From the NCBI RefSeq assembly GCF_000321025.1, contig NZ_HE610718.1, positions 707,210-766,544 of the forward strand: 59,335 nt of DNA. The letters run 5' to 3'. Source of the stretch: Peptoniphilus senegalensis JC140 (GTDB lineage Bacteria > Bacillota > Clostridia > Tissierellales > Peptoniphilaceae). The notes below the pieces were generated by a model. The model was not told where the DNA came from and searched no databases. It saw nothing but the letters and a program-made list of their open reading frames with translations. Shown here piece by piece: positions 19,067 to 27,349 of this stretch. Numbering within the stretch: the first letter of the stretch is position 1; the number at the start of each line of letters is the position of its first letter. A program made the translations under genes and the position numbers.

Positions 19067-19549
19067 TCACTTGTGGTAGGGGTGGTTATTTATTATTCTA
19101 AATGCCCTGTAAATTTGCTCCATTAAAATAACCCTCATGAGTTTGTGGGGGAAGGTCATCTTTGAAAAGCTTAGCTTGTAATCAGCCCTAGATAAAACCT
19201 CATCAGATAAGCCAAGGCTGCCGCCGATTACAAAAGTTATATTTGAGTAGCCGTCAATCATGAGTTTATTAATTTTATCTGCAAAGGCGACAGAGTCAAG
19301 GCTCTTTCCCTCAATGGCAAGGGCAATTACATAGGCGCCATCTTTTATCTTGGATAAAATTTTTTCGCCCTCAATATTTTTAACTCTTTCTATGTCTTTT
19401 TCTGATAAGTTTTCGGGGCAAGGCTCGTCCATAATTTCAAAAATGCTTAAATCCGCATAAGATTTAAGCATTTTTTTGTACTCATTTATGGCATCTTTAA
19501 AATAATTTTCCTTGATTTTGCCAAGTACAATTAAATTAATATTTATCAT
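19067..19549 (-). CDS. rlmH: 23S rRNA pseudouridine-1915 N3-methyltransferase RlmH
   Basis: A 160-residue SPOUT methyltransferase. The knotted AdoMet-binding region shows FVIGGSLGLS, and the C-terminal segment has FSKMTFPHKLMR and ends NNHPYHK, the family hallmark. It methylates pseudouridine 1915 in helix 69 of 23S rRNA. The ATG is one base after the tpx stop, so the two are translationally coupled. Confidence 0.97.
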   Translation of the reverse strand: MININLIVLGKIKENYFKDAINEYKKMLKSYADLSIFEIMDEPCPENLSEKDIERVKNIEGEKILSKIKDGAYVIALAIEGKSLDSVAFADKINKLMIDGYSNITFVIGGSLGLSDEVLSRADYKLSFSKMTFPHKLMRVILMEQIYRAFRIINNHPYHK

Positions 19550-19550
19550 A

Positions 19551-20051
19551 TTAGCTTAATTTTTTAACTGCTTCAAGAGCCTTTTCAAAGTTTACTTCGT
19601 GAGTTACTTCAGGAACATATTCAACATAAGCTACCTTTCCATCTCTGTCAACAATTACTACGCCACGAGCAAGAAGTTTAAATTCTTCAATCATGAAGCC
19701 ATATTTTTCGCCAAATTCTCTGTATTTGTAGTCAGAAACTATGTCTGCATTTTCGATTCCCTTTACTGAACAAAATCTTTCTTGTGCAAAAGGAAGATCA
19801 ACTGTTACAGTTACGATTTTTACATCCTCAGATAATTTTGTAGCTTCTTCGTTAAAAGTTGTTGCTTGGATAGCACATACTGGTGTGTCAATTGATGGTG
19901 CAACTGAATAAACTACGATTTTGCCCTTTAAGTCAGCTGAATTAAAATCAGACAAATCTCTTTTAACTGCCTTAAACTCTGGAGCCATATCTCCAACTTT
20001 GATTTCTTTACCTTCTAAGTTTACTTTATTTCCTGCAAATGTTATGTCCAT
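19551..20051 (-). CDS. tpx: Thiol peroxidase Tpx (atypical 2-Cys peroxiredoxin)
   Basis: A 166-residue peroxiredoxin. The peroxidatic cysteine is Cys59 in the PSIDTPVC motif and the resolving cysteine is Cys94 in ERFCSVKG, the arrangement of bacterial Tpx. It reduces peroxides with thioredoxin, useful to an anaerobe exposed to oxygen. I use the ATG at 20051, 8 nt after a GGAGG site; a longer reading from a TTG at 20066 would start inside that ribosome site. First gene of a tpx-rlmH-unknown unit. Confidence 0.95.
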   Translation of the reverse strand: MDITFAGNKVNLEGKEIKVGDMAPEFKAVKRDLSDFNSADLKGKIVVYSVAPSIDTPVCAIQATTFNEEATKLSEDVKIVTVTVDLPFAQERFCSVKGIENADIVSDYKYREFGEKYGFMIEEFKLLARGVVIVDRDGKVAYVEYVPEVTHEVNFEKALEAVKKLS

Positions 20052-20092
20052 TGTAATTACCTCCAAAAAAATTTACTTTAATTTACACTACA

Positions 20093-20122
20093 TTTATATC
20101 CAATTATGATGAATTTTAACAA
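20093..20122 (-). promoter_or_regulatory. Probable tpx promoter
   Basis: On the minus strand TTGTTA (20117-20122) and TATAAA (20093-20098) are 18 bp apart, leaving a 35-nt leader before the tpx start. Confidence 0.55.
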
Positions 20123-20202
20123 GGGATTGAAATAAAATAATAAAATTTGGGTAAAAATTCTTAAAAGAAAGTTTATTAGTTTAAAAAGGAGAAGAGTTAC
20201 AT

Positions 20203-20628
20203 ATGAAAAAAATTTTTAAAACTTTGCTTTTAGTTTTTGCAATTGGAATGTGCGGGACTTTTTTATCAGCTTGTCAAGGAGAAAGTGAACTTCTTCCAGA
20301 CAAAAAAATTTATAATGTCAAGTGGACTATTGAGGACATGACACACTTGGATACTGGCAACAAAGTATATAATGACATGGTAATAAAATTTGACAAGAAA
20401 AATTTTGTCATGACTGATAGAAATAATGCCATGGACTTTACTGGAACTTATAAATTAAAAAAAGCAGGCGCAGGCTACCAAGTCATAATGAAATTTGACG
20501 ACTTAAAGGAGCCTGTCACTGGGATATATGGCATGAGAACTTACAAGGATAGAGAACCTAAACCTGATTTAGTATTTGACCACTGGGACACAAGGTATTC
20601 TTTTATCGGAGAGTATAAAGATAAGTAA
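20203..20628 (+). CDS. Small lipoprotein of unknown function
   Basis: A 141-residue protein with a lipoprotein signal: a hydrophobic core and lipobox LSAC, lipidated Cys24. The mature part is beta-rich, with a DFTGTYKLKKAG stretch and FDHWDTRYSF near the end. It is divergent from tpx and has its own terminator. AAGGAG lies before the ATG. I recognise no named family; it is exported and membrane-anchored. Confidence 0.8.
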   Translation: MKKIFKTLLLVFAIGMCGTFLSACQGESELLPDKKIYNVKWTIEDMTHLDTGNKVYNDMVIKFDKKNFVMTDRNNAMDFTGTYKLKKAGAGYQVIMKFDDLKEPVTGIYGMRTYKDREPKPDLVFDHWDTRYSFIGEYKDK

Positions 20629-20663
20629 AAAAACTGTTGGATTTATTTTTCCAACAGTTTTTT
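20628..20663 (+). terminator. Terminator after the small lipoprotein gene
   Basis: AAAACTGTTGGA pairs with TCCAACAGTTTT over an AT-rich loop and ends in T6. Confidence 0.9.
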
Positions 20664-20809
20664 GCCTTAATCCAAAATTTATTTTGAAATAAAATGAATT
20701 AATAAAGTATAAATCGTTTTCTTGATAAAAAATAACTTTTATGATACCATTTAATAGGATAAAGTTTTATCTAGTTACAAAATGTTGTTTTCATGATAGA
20801 AGGTATGTT

Positions 20810-21676
20810 ATGAAAAACTTAGTAAGTTTAACATTGTTATTATTTCTTTTAATTAGTTCATCTAGTGTTTATGCAAGAAGCATAGATACAGAAATCCAGG
20901 AGTTTATGGATTCTCCAGCTCCAGATTTTTCAGAATTATCTAAAGAACATGGTTCAAAAATTATCAATGAATTTGATGCAATCATTGAAAAAGAGATAAT
21001 TTCTGAATTAAGGTATAGTTATAGTGATAAGTATGATGAAACACTTGAGTTTAAAAAGGAGATAATTAATTTATCTAAAAATTCACGTAATGAATTAGAG
21101 CAGATGAATTTTAATGATAGACAAATTGATGCAATATTGTCCACTAAAGGACTAAGTGCTGATAAAGTTTCAAATGATGTTGCAAGAAGAGCTAGTGCAA
21201 ACTTTCAATTTAATATGTACAAAAATAGATTTGAATATGGAGATTACGCAGTTGTTGATGCTTATTGGGCACGGGAGTCTTCCCCAGTTTCAGCGGGGAA
21301 AGATACTGTCGTTTTTGGATTTAGTGATGGATTTACAGCTAATTTAGATAGAACAGTAATGAAAGTTACATATAGAGATTTAGATGGCAATTACAAAGGC
21401 GAACAATATTATTCTCCTAATGGATTAGTTCAAGGTTTAAGATTTGATTTCGAACAAAGCTATGCACCTGGGGCTTTAAGATCTTTAAGTAGTGGAAAAG
21501 TTTATTTGGTTATTGATAATAGAGAAAATAAGGATTATGTTGAAGTTCATGGTAAGTATCTTCACAATTATTTAGGTTTTAGTCCATCAATTTATATTGG
21601 AAGTAATATTTCTATTGGGTTTACGCCTAGTTGGAAATCAAAGGAAATGGGAAGAGATTATATTCTTATGAGGTAG
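20810..21676 (+). CDS. Secreted protein of unknown function
   Basis: A 288-residue exported protein. The signal peptide covers about residues 1-23, ending SSVYA. A helical, acidic region follows (to about 125), then a beta-rich C-terminal region with many Tyr, Gly and Asp. No lipobox, SLH or LPXTG anchor is present. I start at the ATG at 20810, behind GAAGG, because it begins the signal peptide; a longer in-frame reading from 20741 puts 23 polar residues ahead of it. The small membrane protein gene begins 5 nt after the stop, so the two probably form a pair. I recognise no domain. Confidence 0.72.
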   Translation: MKNLVSLTLLLFLLISSSSVYARSIDTEIQEFMDSPAPDFSELSKEHGSKIINEFDAIIEKEIISELRYSYSDKYDETLEFKKEIINLSKNSRNELEQMNFNDRQIDAILSTKGLSADKVSNDVARRASANFQFNMYKNRFEYGDYAVVDAYWARESSPVSAGKDTVVFGFSDGFTANLDRTVMKVTYRDLDGNYKGEQYYSPNGLVQGLRFDFEQSYAPGALRSLSSGKVYLVIDNRENKDYVEVHGKYLHNYLGFSPSIYIGSNISIGFTPSWKSKEMGRDYILMR

Positions 21677-21681
21677 GATAT

Positions 21682-21909
21682 ATGAAATATATATTAAAAA
21701 CGTGCTTATATGTGTTCTTAAATTTCATATTGGTACTTATAATTGGACAGAATTTTAGCGGAGGCAATTCTGATTTAATTATTTCTATGTATATTTTTAT
21801 TGTAATTGTTTTTGTCATTCTTAATGAAAAGTTAAATACTATGTTGGAAAAACTTGATAATTTAGAAAAAGCATTAAATGATAAAAATGATGAAAGAATT
21901 GAAAAATAA
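21682..21909 (+). CDS. Small two-helix membrane protein paired with the secreted protein
   Basis: A 75-residue protein with two hydrophobic helices (about 5-22 and 30-48) and a charged C-terminal coiled-coil-like tail. The ATG at 21682 has AGGTAGGA before it and lies just after the secreted-protein stop. A strong hairpin terminator follows. Function unknown; the fixed order (secreted protein, then small membrane protein) suggests a partner or immunity-like role, which is inference only. Confidence 0.65.
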   Translation: MKYILKTCLYVFLNFILVLIIGQNFSGGNSDLIISMYIFIVIVFVILNEKLNTMLEKLDNLEKALNDKNDERIEK

Positions 21910-21917
21910 ATTTTAGC

Positions 21918-21969
21918 AAAAAAAGTGATGTGTAGAATAGATTTACCTATCTTGCACATCACTTTTTTT
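21918..21969. terminator. Bidirectional hairpin terminator
   Basis: AAAAAAGTGATGTG pairs with CACATCACTTTTTT. It ends the secreted/membrane pair on + and the OadBG genes on -. Its core resembles the hairpin at 27350-27391. Confidence 0.85.
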
Positions 21970-21977
21970 AATCAAAT

Positions 21978-22103
21978 TTATTTTTCCTTAAAAACTTTTA
22001 GCATTGTTTTTGTAAAGATATAGAAGAGTATTAGGACTGCGAAAACTCCTGCCAGTCCCCAAATTGCGACTTCTATACCCTGCATAAATACTGTCATGTC
22101 CAT
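21978..22103 (-). CDS. OadG-family small subunit of a Na+-pump decarboxylase
   Basis: A 41-residue gene. One hydrophobic helix (about residues 10-31) carries an IWGLAGVFAVLILFYI core and is followed by a short basic tail, the form of truncated gamma subunits (OadG/MmdD-like). The ATG has GGAG before it and lies 10 nt downstream of oadB on the same strand. In the family this subunit holds the beta subunit in the membrane complex. Its size makes identification depend on context; the pairing with oadB is the main support. Confidence 0.7.
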   Translation of the reverse strand: MDMTVFMQGIEVAIWGLAGVFAVLILFYIFTKTMLKVFKEK

Positions 22104-22113
22104 TTTATCACTC

Positions 22114-23226
22114 CTACATAAACATTGGCACGAGAGCCAAGATCATTGAACCTGCAACTACTGAGCCAAGTTGTCCTGCCACATTGGCTGACATTGCCTG
22201 CATAAGGATGAAGTTAGTTGGGTCTTCCTTTGCCGCCATCATTTGCACAACTCTACCAGACATAGGAAAGGCTGAGATTCCAGCAGCACCAATCATTGGG
22301 TTTACTTTGTTCTTTAAAAATAAATTTAAAAATTTTGCAAAGAGAACGCCGCCTGCTGTGTCGAAGATAAAGGCAACAAGTCCCATGGCAAGTATCATTA
22401 GTGTGTGGATGTTTAAAAAGGCATCGGCAGACATTGTTCCACCAATTGTTATCCCAAGTAAAATTGTAACTAAATTTGAAAGTTCATTTTGTGCAGAAAT
22501 TGAAAGTCTTTCAAGAACTCCGCAAACTCTGATTAAATTTCCAAACATCAAAGCGCCAATAAGTGCAACAGACATTGGAGCTATAATTCCAGCTATTACT
22601 GTTATGACAATTGGGAAGAGAATTTCAACTTTTTTAGGCACATGAACAGTAGTGTACTTCATTCTGATTTTTCTCTCTTTTTCAGTTGTAAGAAGTTTAA
22701 TAACTGGTGGCTGAATAATTGGCACTAGAGACATATAAGAATATGCCGCAACAGATATTGGTCCAAGATAATTTGGTGCAAAGACCTTGGCAACATAAAT
22801 TGATGTAGGGCCATCGGCTGCACCAATTATTCCAATGGACGCCGCTTCTGCTAGTGTGAATTTTCCTGTTGAAATTGCAAAAAGCATTGTGGCAAAAATT
22901 CCAAATTGTGCCGCTGCTCCAAAGAAGAGCATAAAAGGCGATGCAATAAGTGGTTTAAAGTCTATCATGGCACCGACAGCTATAAAAATTAATACTGGGA
23001 AGAGTTCTGTTGCAATTCCAGCCTTATAAAGTATTGTCAAGAAACCTTCTTCTCCAACTGCGGATGACAGTGGAATATTAGCAATAATTGCTCCAAAGCC
23101 AATGGGAAGAAGAAGTGATGGTTCATATTCTTTTTCAATGGCAAGATAAATTAAAATGCCGCCAATGACAAACATAATTAAGTGTTTAACTTCGAGATTT
23201 AAAATTCCAGATAAAAGTGTTTCCAT
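22114..23226 (-). CDS. Na+-transporting carboxylate decarboxylase beta subunit (OadB/GcdB/MmdB)
   Basis: A 370-residue polytopic protein. It shows the family's GAADGPTSIY segment, the SLVPIIQPP motif and the C-terminal AGISAFPMSGRVVQ segment, which form the Na+/H+ site and the carboxybiotin decarboxylation site. It couples decarboxylation of carboxybiotin to Na+ export. I start at the ATG at 23226, right behind AGGAGGT; the longer reading from 23277 has no site. The biotin carrier and carboxyltransferase subunits are not nearby, so which acid (oxaloacetate, methylmalonyl-CoA or glutaconyl-CoA) is used cannot be read here. Confidence 0.93.
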   Translation of the reverse strand: METLLSGILNLEVKHLIMFVIGGILIYLAIEKEYEPSLLLPIGFGAIIANIPLSSAVGEEGFLTILYKAGIATELFPVLIFIAVGAMIDFKPLIASPFMLFFGAAAQFGIFATMLFAISTGKFTLAEAASIGIIGAADGPTSIYVAKVFAPNYLGPISVAAYSYMSLVPIIQPPVIKLLTTEKERKIRMKYTTVHVPKKVEILFPIVITVIAGIIAPMSVALIGALMFGNLIRVCGVLERLSISAQNELSNLVTILLGITIGGTMSADAFLNIHTLMILAMGLVAFIFDTAGGVLFAKFLNLFLKNKVNPMIGAAGISAFPMSGRVVQMMAAKEDPTNFILMQAMSANVAGQLGSVVAGSMILALVPMFM

Positions 23227-23356
23227 TTGACCTCCTAAATATTTTACATGCAAAGTAATATAACATAAATAGGACAAATATTCAATTCTTGTGAAAATTA
23301 TAAAAGCTCACATTTTTCTGTGAACTATTTTGACATTTAATTCAAATTTATTAAGG

Positions 23357-24190
23357 TTAAGAATTTATTTTTTGAATAAGTTCTTTTATATTTAATATAA
23401 CTTCTTCAAAACTAATATTAAAGTAGTTTATTTGATTTTTTATATAATTATTCCACTTGAGTAAAATATTTTCGTTAGAGGAAATTAAATCAATTGTATT
23501 TAAAAGCTCATCAACATTGAAGACATTCCCCCTATAAGAAAAAGTATTTATGCAGGCATTTTTTAGATTATCAAAATTTATTTCTTCCTTTTTCAGTAAG
23601 TAAATAATATAAACATCAAAAAAATCTTTGCTTCTACTGTTAAAAACTCCTCTTGAGCAAATAGTTTCAATTTTTTCTGCGAGAATAGTTTCAACATTGT
23701 AAGCCTTTAAATTAAAGTTTTCTCCAGTAAAAATGCTTTTGTAATTGTAGTTCACTTCTTTTGGAGTTATAGGATCTCCAGTTGCTATGTCGATGTGAAT
23801 TTTTTCTTTAATATTTTCTAATTTACACATTATTTCAACTCTGTATCCGCCGTAAAGATCATCGTCTTTTATGCTTTTTAAATCAATAAGGTCAAAAGAA
23901 ATATCATCGCCATTTTCCCTTAATATTATTTCGAACTTTTCTCTAAGAATTTCTTCTTCCAAAGAAAAATTTCTTATTGAAAAATCAATATCTCTAGTTG
24001 TCCTTTCCTCAAGACCTATAATATTAGACAACAAAAATCCACCCTTAAAAATAAAATCAGAGGAAAAATCACTGTCAGCAATTTGCTTTAGTATTCTTTC
24101 CAAAAAATAATAGGTTTGAATGGAATTGTAACTTAAGCCTGATTTTTGAGATACTTGTAAACAAAGGGCTTTCAACTTATTTTTATTCAT
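23357..24190 (-). CDS. abiEii: AbiEii-type nucleotidyltransferase toxin
   Basis: A 277-residue protein of the AbiEii/AbiGii family. The nucleotidyltransferase signature is visible: KGGFLLSN (Gly50-Gly51) followed by TRDIDFS with Asp67 and Asp69, and the AEKIETICSRG helix later on. In AbiE systems this enzyme is the toxin and uses GTP; related MenT toxins modify tRNA. The start at 24190 has GAGG before it and overlaps the end of the antitoxin gene by 8 nt, as expected for coupled production. Function as phage defence by abortive infection is inferred from the family. Confidence 0.9.
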   Translation of the reverse strand: MNKNKLKALCLQVSQKSGLSYNSIQTYYFLERILKQIADSDFSSDFIFKGGFLLSNIIGLEERTTRDIDFSIRNFSLEEEILREKFEIILRENGDDISFDLIDLKSIKDDDLYGGYRVEIMCKLENIKEKIHIDIATGDPITPKEVNYNYKSIFTGENFNLKAYNVETILAEKIETICSRGVFNSRSKDFFDVYIIYLLKKEEINFDNLKNACINTFSYRGNVFNVDELLNTIDLISSNENILLKWNNYIKNQINYFNISFEEVILNIKELIQKINS

Positions 24191-24776
24191 ATATAACCTC
24201 AATTATTTCGCTAACTTCTCTTTCGATTTGCATTTTCCTTGCATAGTCATAAAGTTTATTCAAATCTTTATTCTTATCCTTAATGTAATTATTTATGGTT
24301 TTGGAAAAAAGTTCACTGTCTATTTCCTTTCGACTTTTTACAAAATCACAAAAAGTTCGTTCTTTATTATAGGCTTTAACCATATTTCCATACTTAGTTT
24401 TTATTTTAGTAATTCCAAGCCCATAAAGGTCCTTACTTACATAATGAACAATTACATTTTTATCAACTCTGTGAGCATTGTAACCTCTATACACTGTTAC
24501 TTCCATCTTCTGGGGAATAAAATCTGTGACATCGTGAAGGTATAGAGAAGATGTATAAGAAAAAATAGGCACATCATATCTGTTTGAAAAAAAATAGTAT
24601 TCATCGTGATCGCCTTCCTTTGAGATATAAACACCTCTATCAACTCTTTCTAGAAATCCATATTTAACCATTCGATGAAGATAAATAGTAGGTATGTTAT
24701 TTTTTACAAGTTCCCTATTAGTTATTATCCCATGGTTTTCTTTTATTTTATTTTCAATAATTTCTATATAATTCAA
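24183..24776 (-). CDS. abiEi: AbiEi-type antitoxin / autorepressor
   Basis: A 197-residue protein. The N-terminal winged helix (about 1-60) contains GIITNRELVKNNIP and RVDRGVYI, typical of AbiEi, and a C-terminal antitoxin domain follows. In the type IV toxin-antitoxin AbiE system, AbiEi neutralises AbiEii without a stable complex and represses its own promoter. It is the first gene of the pair and shares 8 nt with the toxin gene. A promoter lies 35-60 bp upstream. Confidence 0.88.
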   Translation of the reverse strand: MNYIEIIENKIKENHGIITNRELVKNNIPTIYLHRMVKYGFLERVDRGVYISKEGDHDEYYFFSNRYDVPIFSYTSSLYLHDVTDFIPQKMEVTVYRGYNAHRVDKNVIVHYVSKDLYGLGITKIKTKYGNMVKAYNKERTFCDFVKSRKEIDSELFSKTINNYIKDKNKDLNKLYDYARKMQIEREVSEIIEVIYE

Positions 24777-24810
24777 AATATCGCCTCTGTTTTGTTGCTT
24801 TTGTGCTTAC

Positions 24811-24839
24811 ATTTTATCAATTTGTACGCAGGTTTACAA
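24811..24839 (-). promoter_or_regulatory. Promoter of the AbiE pair
   Basis: On the minus strand TTGTAA (24834-24839) and TAAAAT (24811-24816) are 17 bp apart. The spacer holds ACCTGCGTACA, GC-rich for the surroundings, a plausible place for AbiEi binding. Confidence 0.55.
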
Positions 24840-24996
24840 CAAAAATTATTTTAGTTAAAAATATTTATCTTAATTCATAAAGTTAAAATTGATTTATAGT
24901 AGTGTATATGATATTTTTTAGTAAAGTAGAGATATAGTAAATGTTTTTAGTAATATTAAAAGATGTAAAAGGGAAATTAAAAGTTAGGAGGATTTT

Positions 24997-25383
24997 TTGA
25001 AAAAATATATAAATTTTATAACCTCACTCTTTCTTTTTCCGATTTTAAACATAATCAGTTTAAAAATTTTTGGATACATAGGTGGCAGGATTCAAGCAAC
25101 CTTTGATATAAAATATATGATTATCTTAGCTCTTCTTAAAATTTTAATGATTTTATTTTTGGGTTTTATGCTTGCCTATTATTTTAATTTTGCAAGGAAG
25201 CTATCAAAAAAATCTGCTGGAATATTTTTCTTAATTGAAATTCTTATACTTGTAGTTTATGTAGTCACTAAAAAATATTATTTGTCTGAAAAATTTTTCT
25301 ATCTTTATGATTTTAATGTACTGTATTTTTTCTTGATTCTAGGCGAGAATATTTTTTTGCTTTTAAATAAAGGTCAACAATAA
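24997..25383 (+). CDS. Small polytopic membrane protein, unknown function
   Basis: A 128-residue protein with four hydrophobic helices (about 5-25, 42-66, 75-92, 105-124). The start is TTG, 5 nt behind a perfect AGGAGG. It is a single gene with a strong terminator, lying between the two nucleotidyltransferase modules but on the other strand. No family recognised. Confidence 0.65.
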   Translation: MKKYINFITSLFLFPILNIISLKIFGYIGGRIQATFDIKYMIILALLKILMILFLGFMLAYYFNFARKLSKKSAGIFFLIEILILVVYVVTKKYYLSEKFFYLYDFNVLYFFLILGENIFLLLNKGQQ

Positions 25384-25417
25384 AAGGCTCTTCTCATACA
25401 GTAAAAGAGCCTTTTTG
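25384..25417 (+). terminator. Terminator after the four-helix membrane protein gene
   Basis: AAAGGCTCTT pairs with AAGAGCCTTT and runs into TTTTT. Confidence 0.88.
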
Positions 25418-25503
25418 CAAAATCTTTCTTCTGTATATATAGTAAGAATATTTTTGAAATATTCCAATTAAAAAAAACACACAGACTTTTTATATCTGCG
25501 TGT

Positions 25504-26271
25504 TTAAATATTATTATCTCTCAAGGAATAACACTTGTATAGAATATCTATAATCTCTTCTTTAGTAAACTTTTTTATATGCAATGATTTTAAATTAACA
25601 TCTTCATCAGCTACTTCTAGTAAAAATCTTTTCATATCTTTGGCTATTTCTTGACTAAGAATTTTTCTTGTATTGGGTGTAATTAATTGAACTAACCTAA
25701 ATATATCATTTTTATGTTTCTTTAAATTTCTGCTATCAACATGCTTTCCTTTCAACTTCTGTTCTTTTAAATCTAACCATGCTTTTGCCTTAAAGGGTAT
25801 TAGGCAAGTTGTACTCAATACTGGAATCCCGTGAATTATTTTATTTTCAGTTTTCAGTAAGTTGTAGTATGCTTCATTCAAAATGATTGCTGATAAACTA
25901 GATATTTCTTCATCTATTGGGAGTGGTGTAATAATAGCATCATCATCTAGATTTATAAAGTATGGCTTTCTTGAGAATATTTCTATCATGTAGGGATATT
26001 CACTACTTTTTGGTTCTGTAAAACGATAAAATTGTGCATCTCCAGTACTTTTATTCAAATGTTTATAATCTGCTTCTTTAATAAACTCCCAAAATTGTTT
26101 ACCAAATTCAAGTGTTAGGGACTCAATAATTAATACCATATCTACATCTTTGGTTGAACGAAATGCTAATTCTTCATCCTCCATTAACAAAGAACAAGCT
26201 GTGCCACCTATTATGACATATTGGTTTTCATATCCTTGAAATTTATCCTTAAATTTTGCTAACCCATCCAT
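25504..26271 (-). CDS. Nucleotidyltransferase of a second toxin-antitoxin-like pair
   Basis: A 255-residue protein with a minimal nucleotidyltransferase signature: IIGGTACSLL (Gly22-Gly23) and STKDVDMVL with Asp42 and Asp44. A conserved-looking TTCLIPFKAKAWLDL segment lies in the middle, as in AbiEii-like enzymes that carry a helical half after the catalytic domain. It is only distantly like the AbiEii at 23.4 kb. It starts 2 nt after the stop of the winged-helix gene, so it is its translational partner. A toxin role is inferred from gene order and fold; the target is unknown. Confidence 0.75.
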   Translation of the reverse strand: MDGLAKFKDKFQGYENQYVIIGGTACSLLMEDEELAFRSTKDVDMVLIIESLTLEFGKQFWEFIKEADYKHLNKSTGDAQFYRFTEPKSSEYPYMIEIFSRKPYFINLDDDAIITPLPIDEEISSLSAIILNEAYYNLLKTENKIIHGIPVLSTTCLIPFKAKAWLDLKEQKLKGKHVDSRNLKKHKNDIFRLVQLITPNTRKILSQEIAKDMKRFLLEVADEDVNLKSLHIKKFTKEEIIDILYKCYSLRDNNI

Positions 26272-26273
26272 TA

Positions 26274-27206
26274 TCAGTTTTGCAACCTTCTTTCTTGTAA
26301 ATCATCTATTGCTTCTTCAATCCTCTCATCAGTTGTGTCTTTAAAAGATAAAACAACAGAGATATCATCAGCATTTGTATCCCTTGAAAATTGTTTAGGA
26401 TTATACGCCCATAATTCGAGTTTAACATTTTTTTCTGGGTCTATTAATTCTTTTTGCAATAATGTTTTATCATAATCTTTTTCATTTATTGCATAAGTAA
26501 CAATTCTGCTTGGGCTTAACAAGGTTTTTTTAGAAAGTGCTGTTTCACCAGAAAAAACCATGTCGTGTGTAACTTGCATTTTATCTATATATCCTGTTTT
26601 AATAACAGGAGTAGATAAGTAGGGTTTGGCTTTTGTAAACAAGTCCTTTCTACTATATTTTGATTCGATAAACTTATTTACACCATCTTTGGCGATAAAA
26701 AATAGATCCGTTGCTTCCAGCTGTTTTACAGCTCTTGTCAATGTCATTGCCGTATATGGAAGATACCTTTTAGCTTCTGAAATGTACATTCTTTTTTTAT
26801 TATTATATAGATAAAATAGGAATAATTGTTGTGTTGAATAAACAAATTTTTTTGGTAGTTTTTGAGTTTCTTCTTCATCCATAAGCATTGCTCCAATAAA
26901 AGGTAGGTATAATTGTTTATTGGTAATAAACGGTATGTTATTCTTTATAAGACTTTTTTTACGATAACTTGTCACTGTTTCAAATTCGAGAACAACTGGT
27001 ACATTGTCAATTGTTTGTATTTTTTTTATTTGTTTTGTTAAGGCGGGTAGCGTTACAAGTTCTTCTAATGGTTTAAGTATTATACAACGTGTGTTTCCAA
27101 TGCTTGCTTGATAAACATCATAACTATCCATAATATATACTGGTAAATAATTTTGATGTTCCCATTCTTCATATTTTACAGAAATTCCAAATATATTTTT
27201 ATGCAT
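26274..27206 (-). CDS. Winged-helix regulator paired with the nucleotidyltransferase
   Basis: A 310-residue protein. A MarR-like winged helix lies in the middle (about 125-180), with helix ISEAKRYLPYTAMTLTRAVKQLE as the recognition candidate (residues about 142-164). The N-terminal 120 residues resemble a nuclease-like alpha/beta unit without clear catalytic residues, and the C-terminal part is mixed alpha/beta. It is first in the two-gene unit and its promoter carries two direct repeats that suit self-repression. By analogy with AbiEi it is the likely antitoxin, but it is longer and not clearly the same family. Confidence 0.65.
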   Translation of the reverse strand: MHKNIFGISVKYEEWEHQNYLPVYIMDSYDVYQASIGNTRCIILKPLEELVTLPALTKQIKKIQTIDNVPVVLEFETVTSYRKKSLIKNNIPFITNKQLYLPFIGAMLMDEEETQKLPKKFVYSTQQLFLFYLYNNKKRMYISEAKRYLPYTAMTLTRAVKQLEATDLFFIAKDGVNKFIESKYSRKDLFTKAKPYLSTPVIKTGYIDKMQVTHDMVFSGETALSKKTLLSPSRIVTYAINEKDYDKTLLQKELIDPEKNVKLELWAYNPKQFSRDTNADDISVVLSFKDTTDERIEEAIDDLQERRLQN

Positions 27207-27223
27207 ATTTACTTCCCTCCTAA

Positions 27224-27270
27224 TTTAACTTAATTTATTTTATTTTAACTTAATCAAAGTTAAAAGTCAA
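27224..27270 (-). promoter_or_regulatory. Promoter with two direct operator repeats
   Basis: On the minus strand TTGACT (27265-27270) and TAAAAT (27242-27247) are 17 bp apart. The 11-mer TTTAACTTAAT occurs on + at 27224-27234 and 27244-27254, 20 bp apart, about two helical turns. One copy overlaps the -10 box, and AACTTTGATTAAGTT in the spacer forms an inverted repeat. This fits autoregulation by the winged-helix protein. Confidence 0.6.
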
Positions 27271-27349
27271 TTTTTTGAGTTATTAGATCTTTTAGTTTTG
27301 AGGGAGGTGGTAATAGTGATGAGTGTGAAACTTATGTTTAAATTAAAAG

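Noticed and set aside
20741-20809. Upstream extension of the secreted protein
   Set aside because: It would place 23 polar residues before an obvious signal peptide; the ATG at 20810 has its own GAAGG site.
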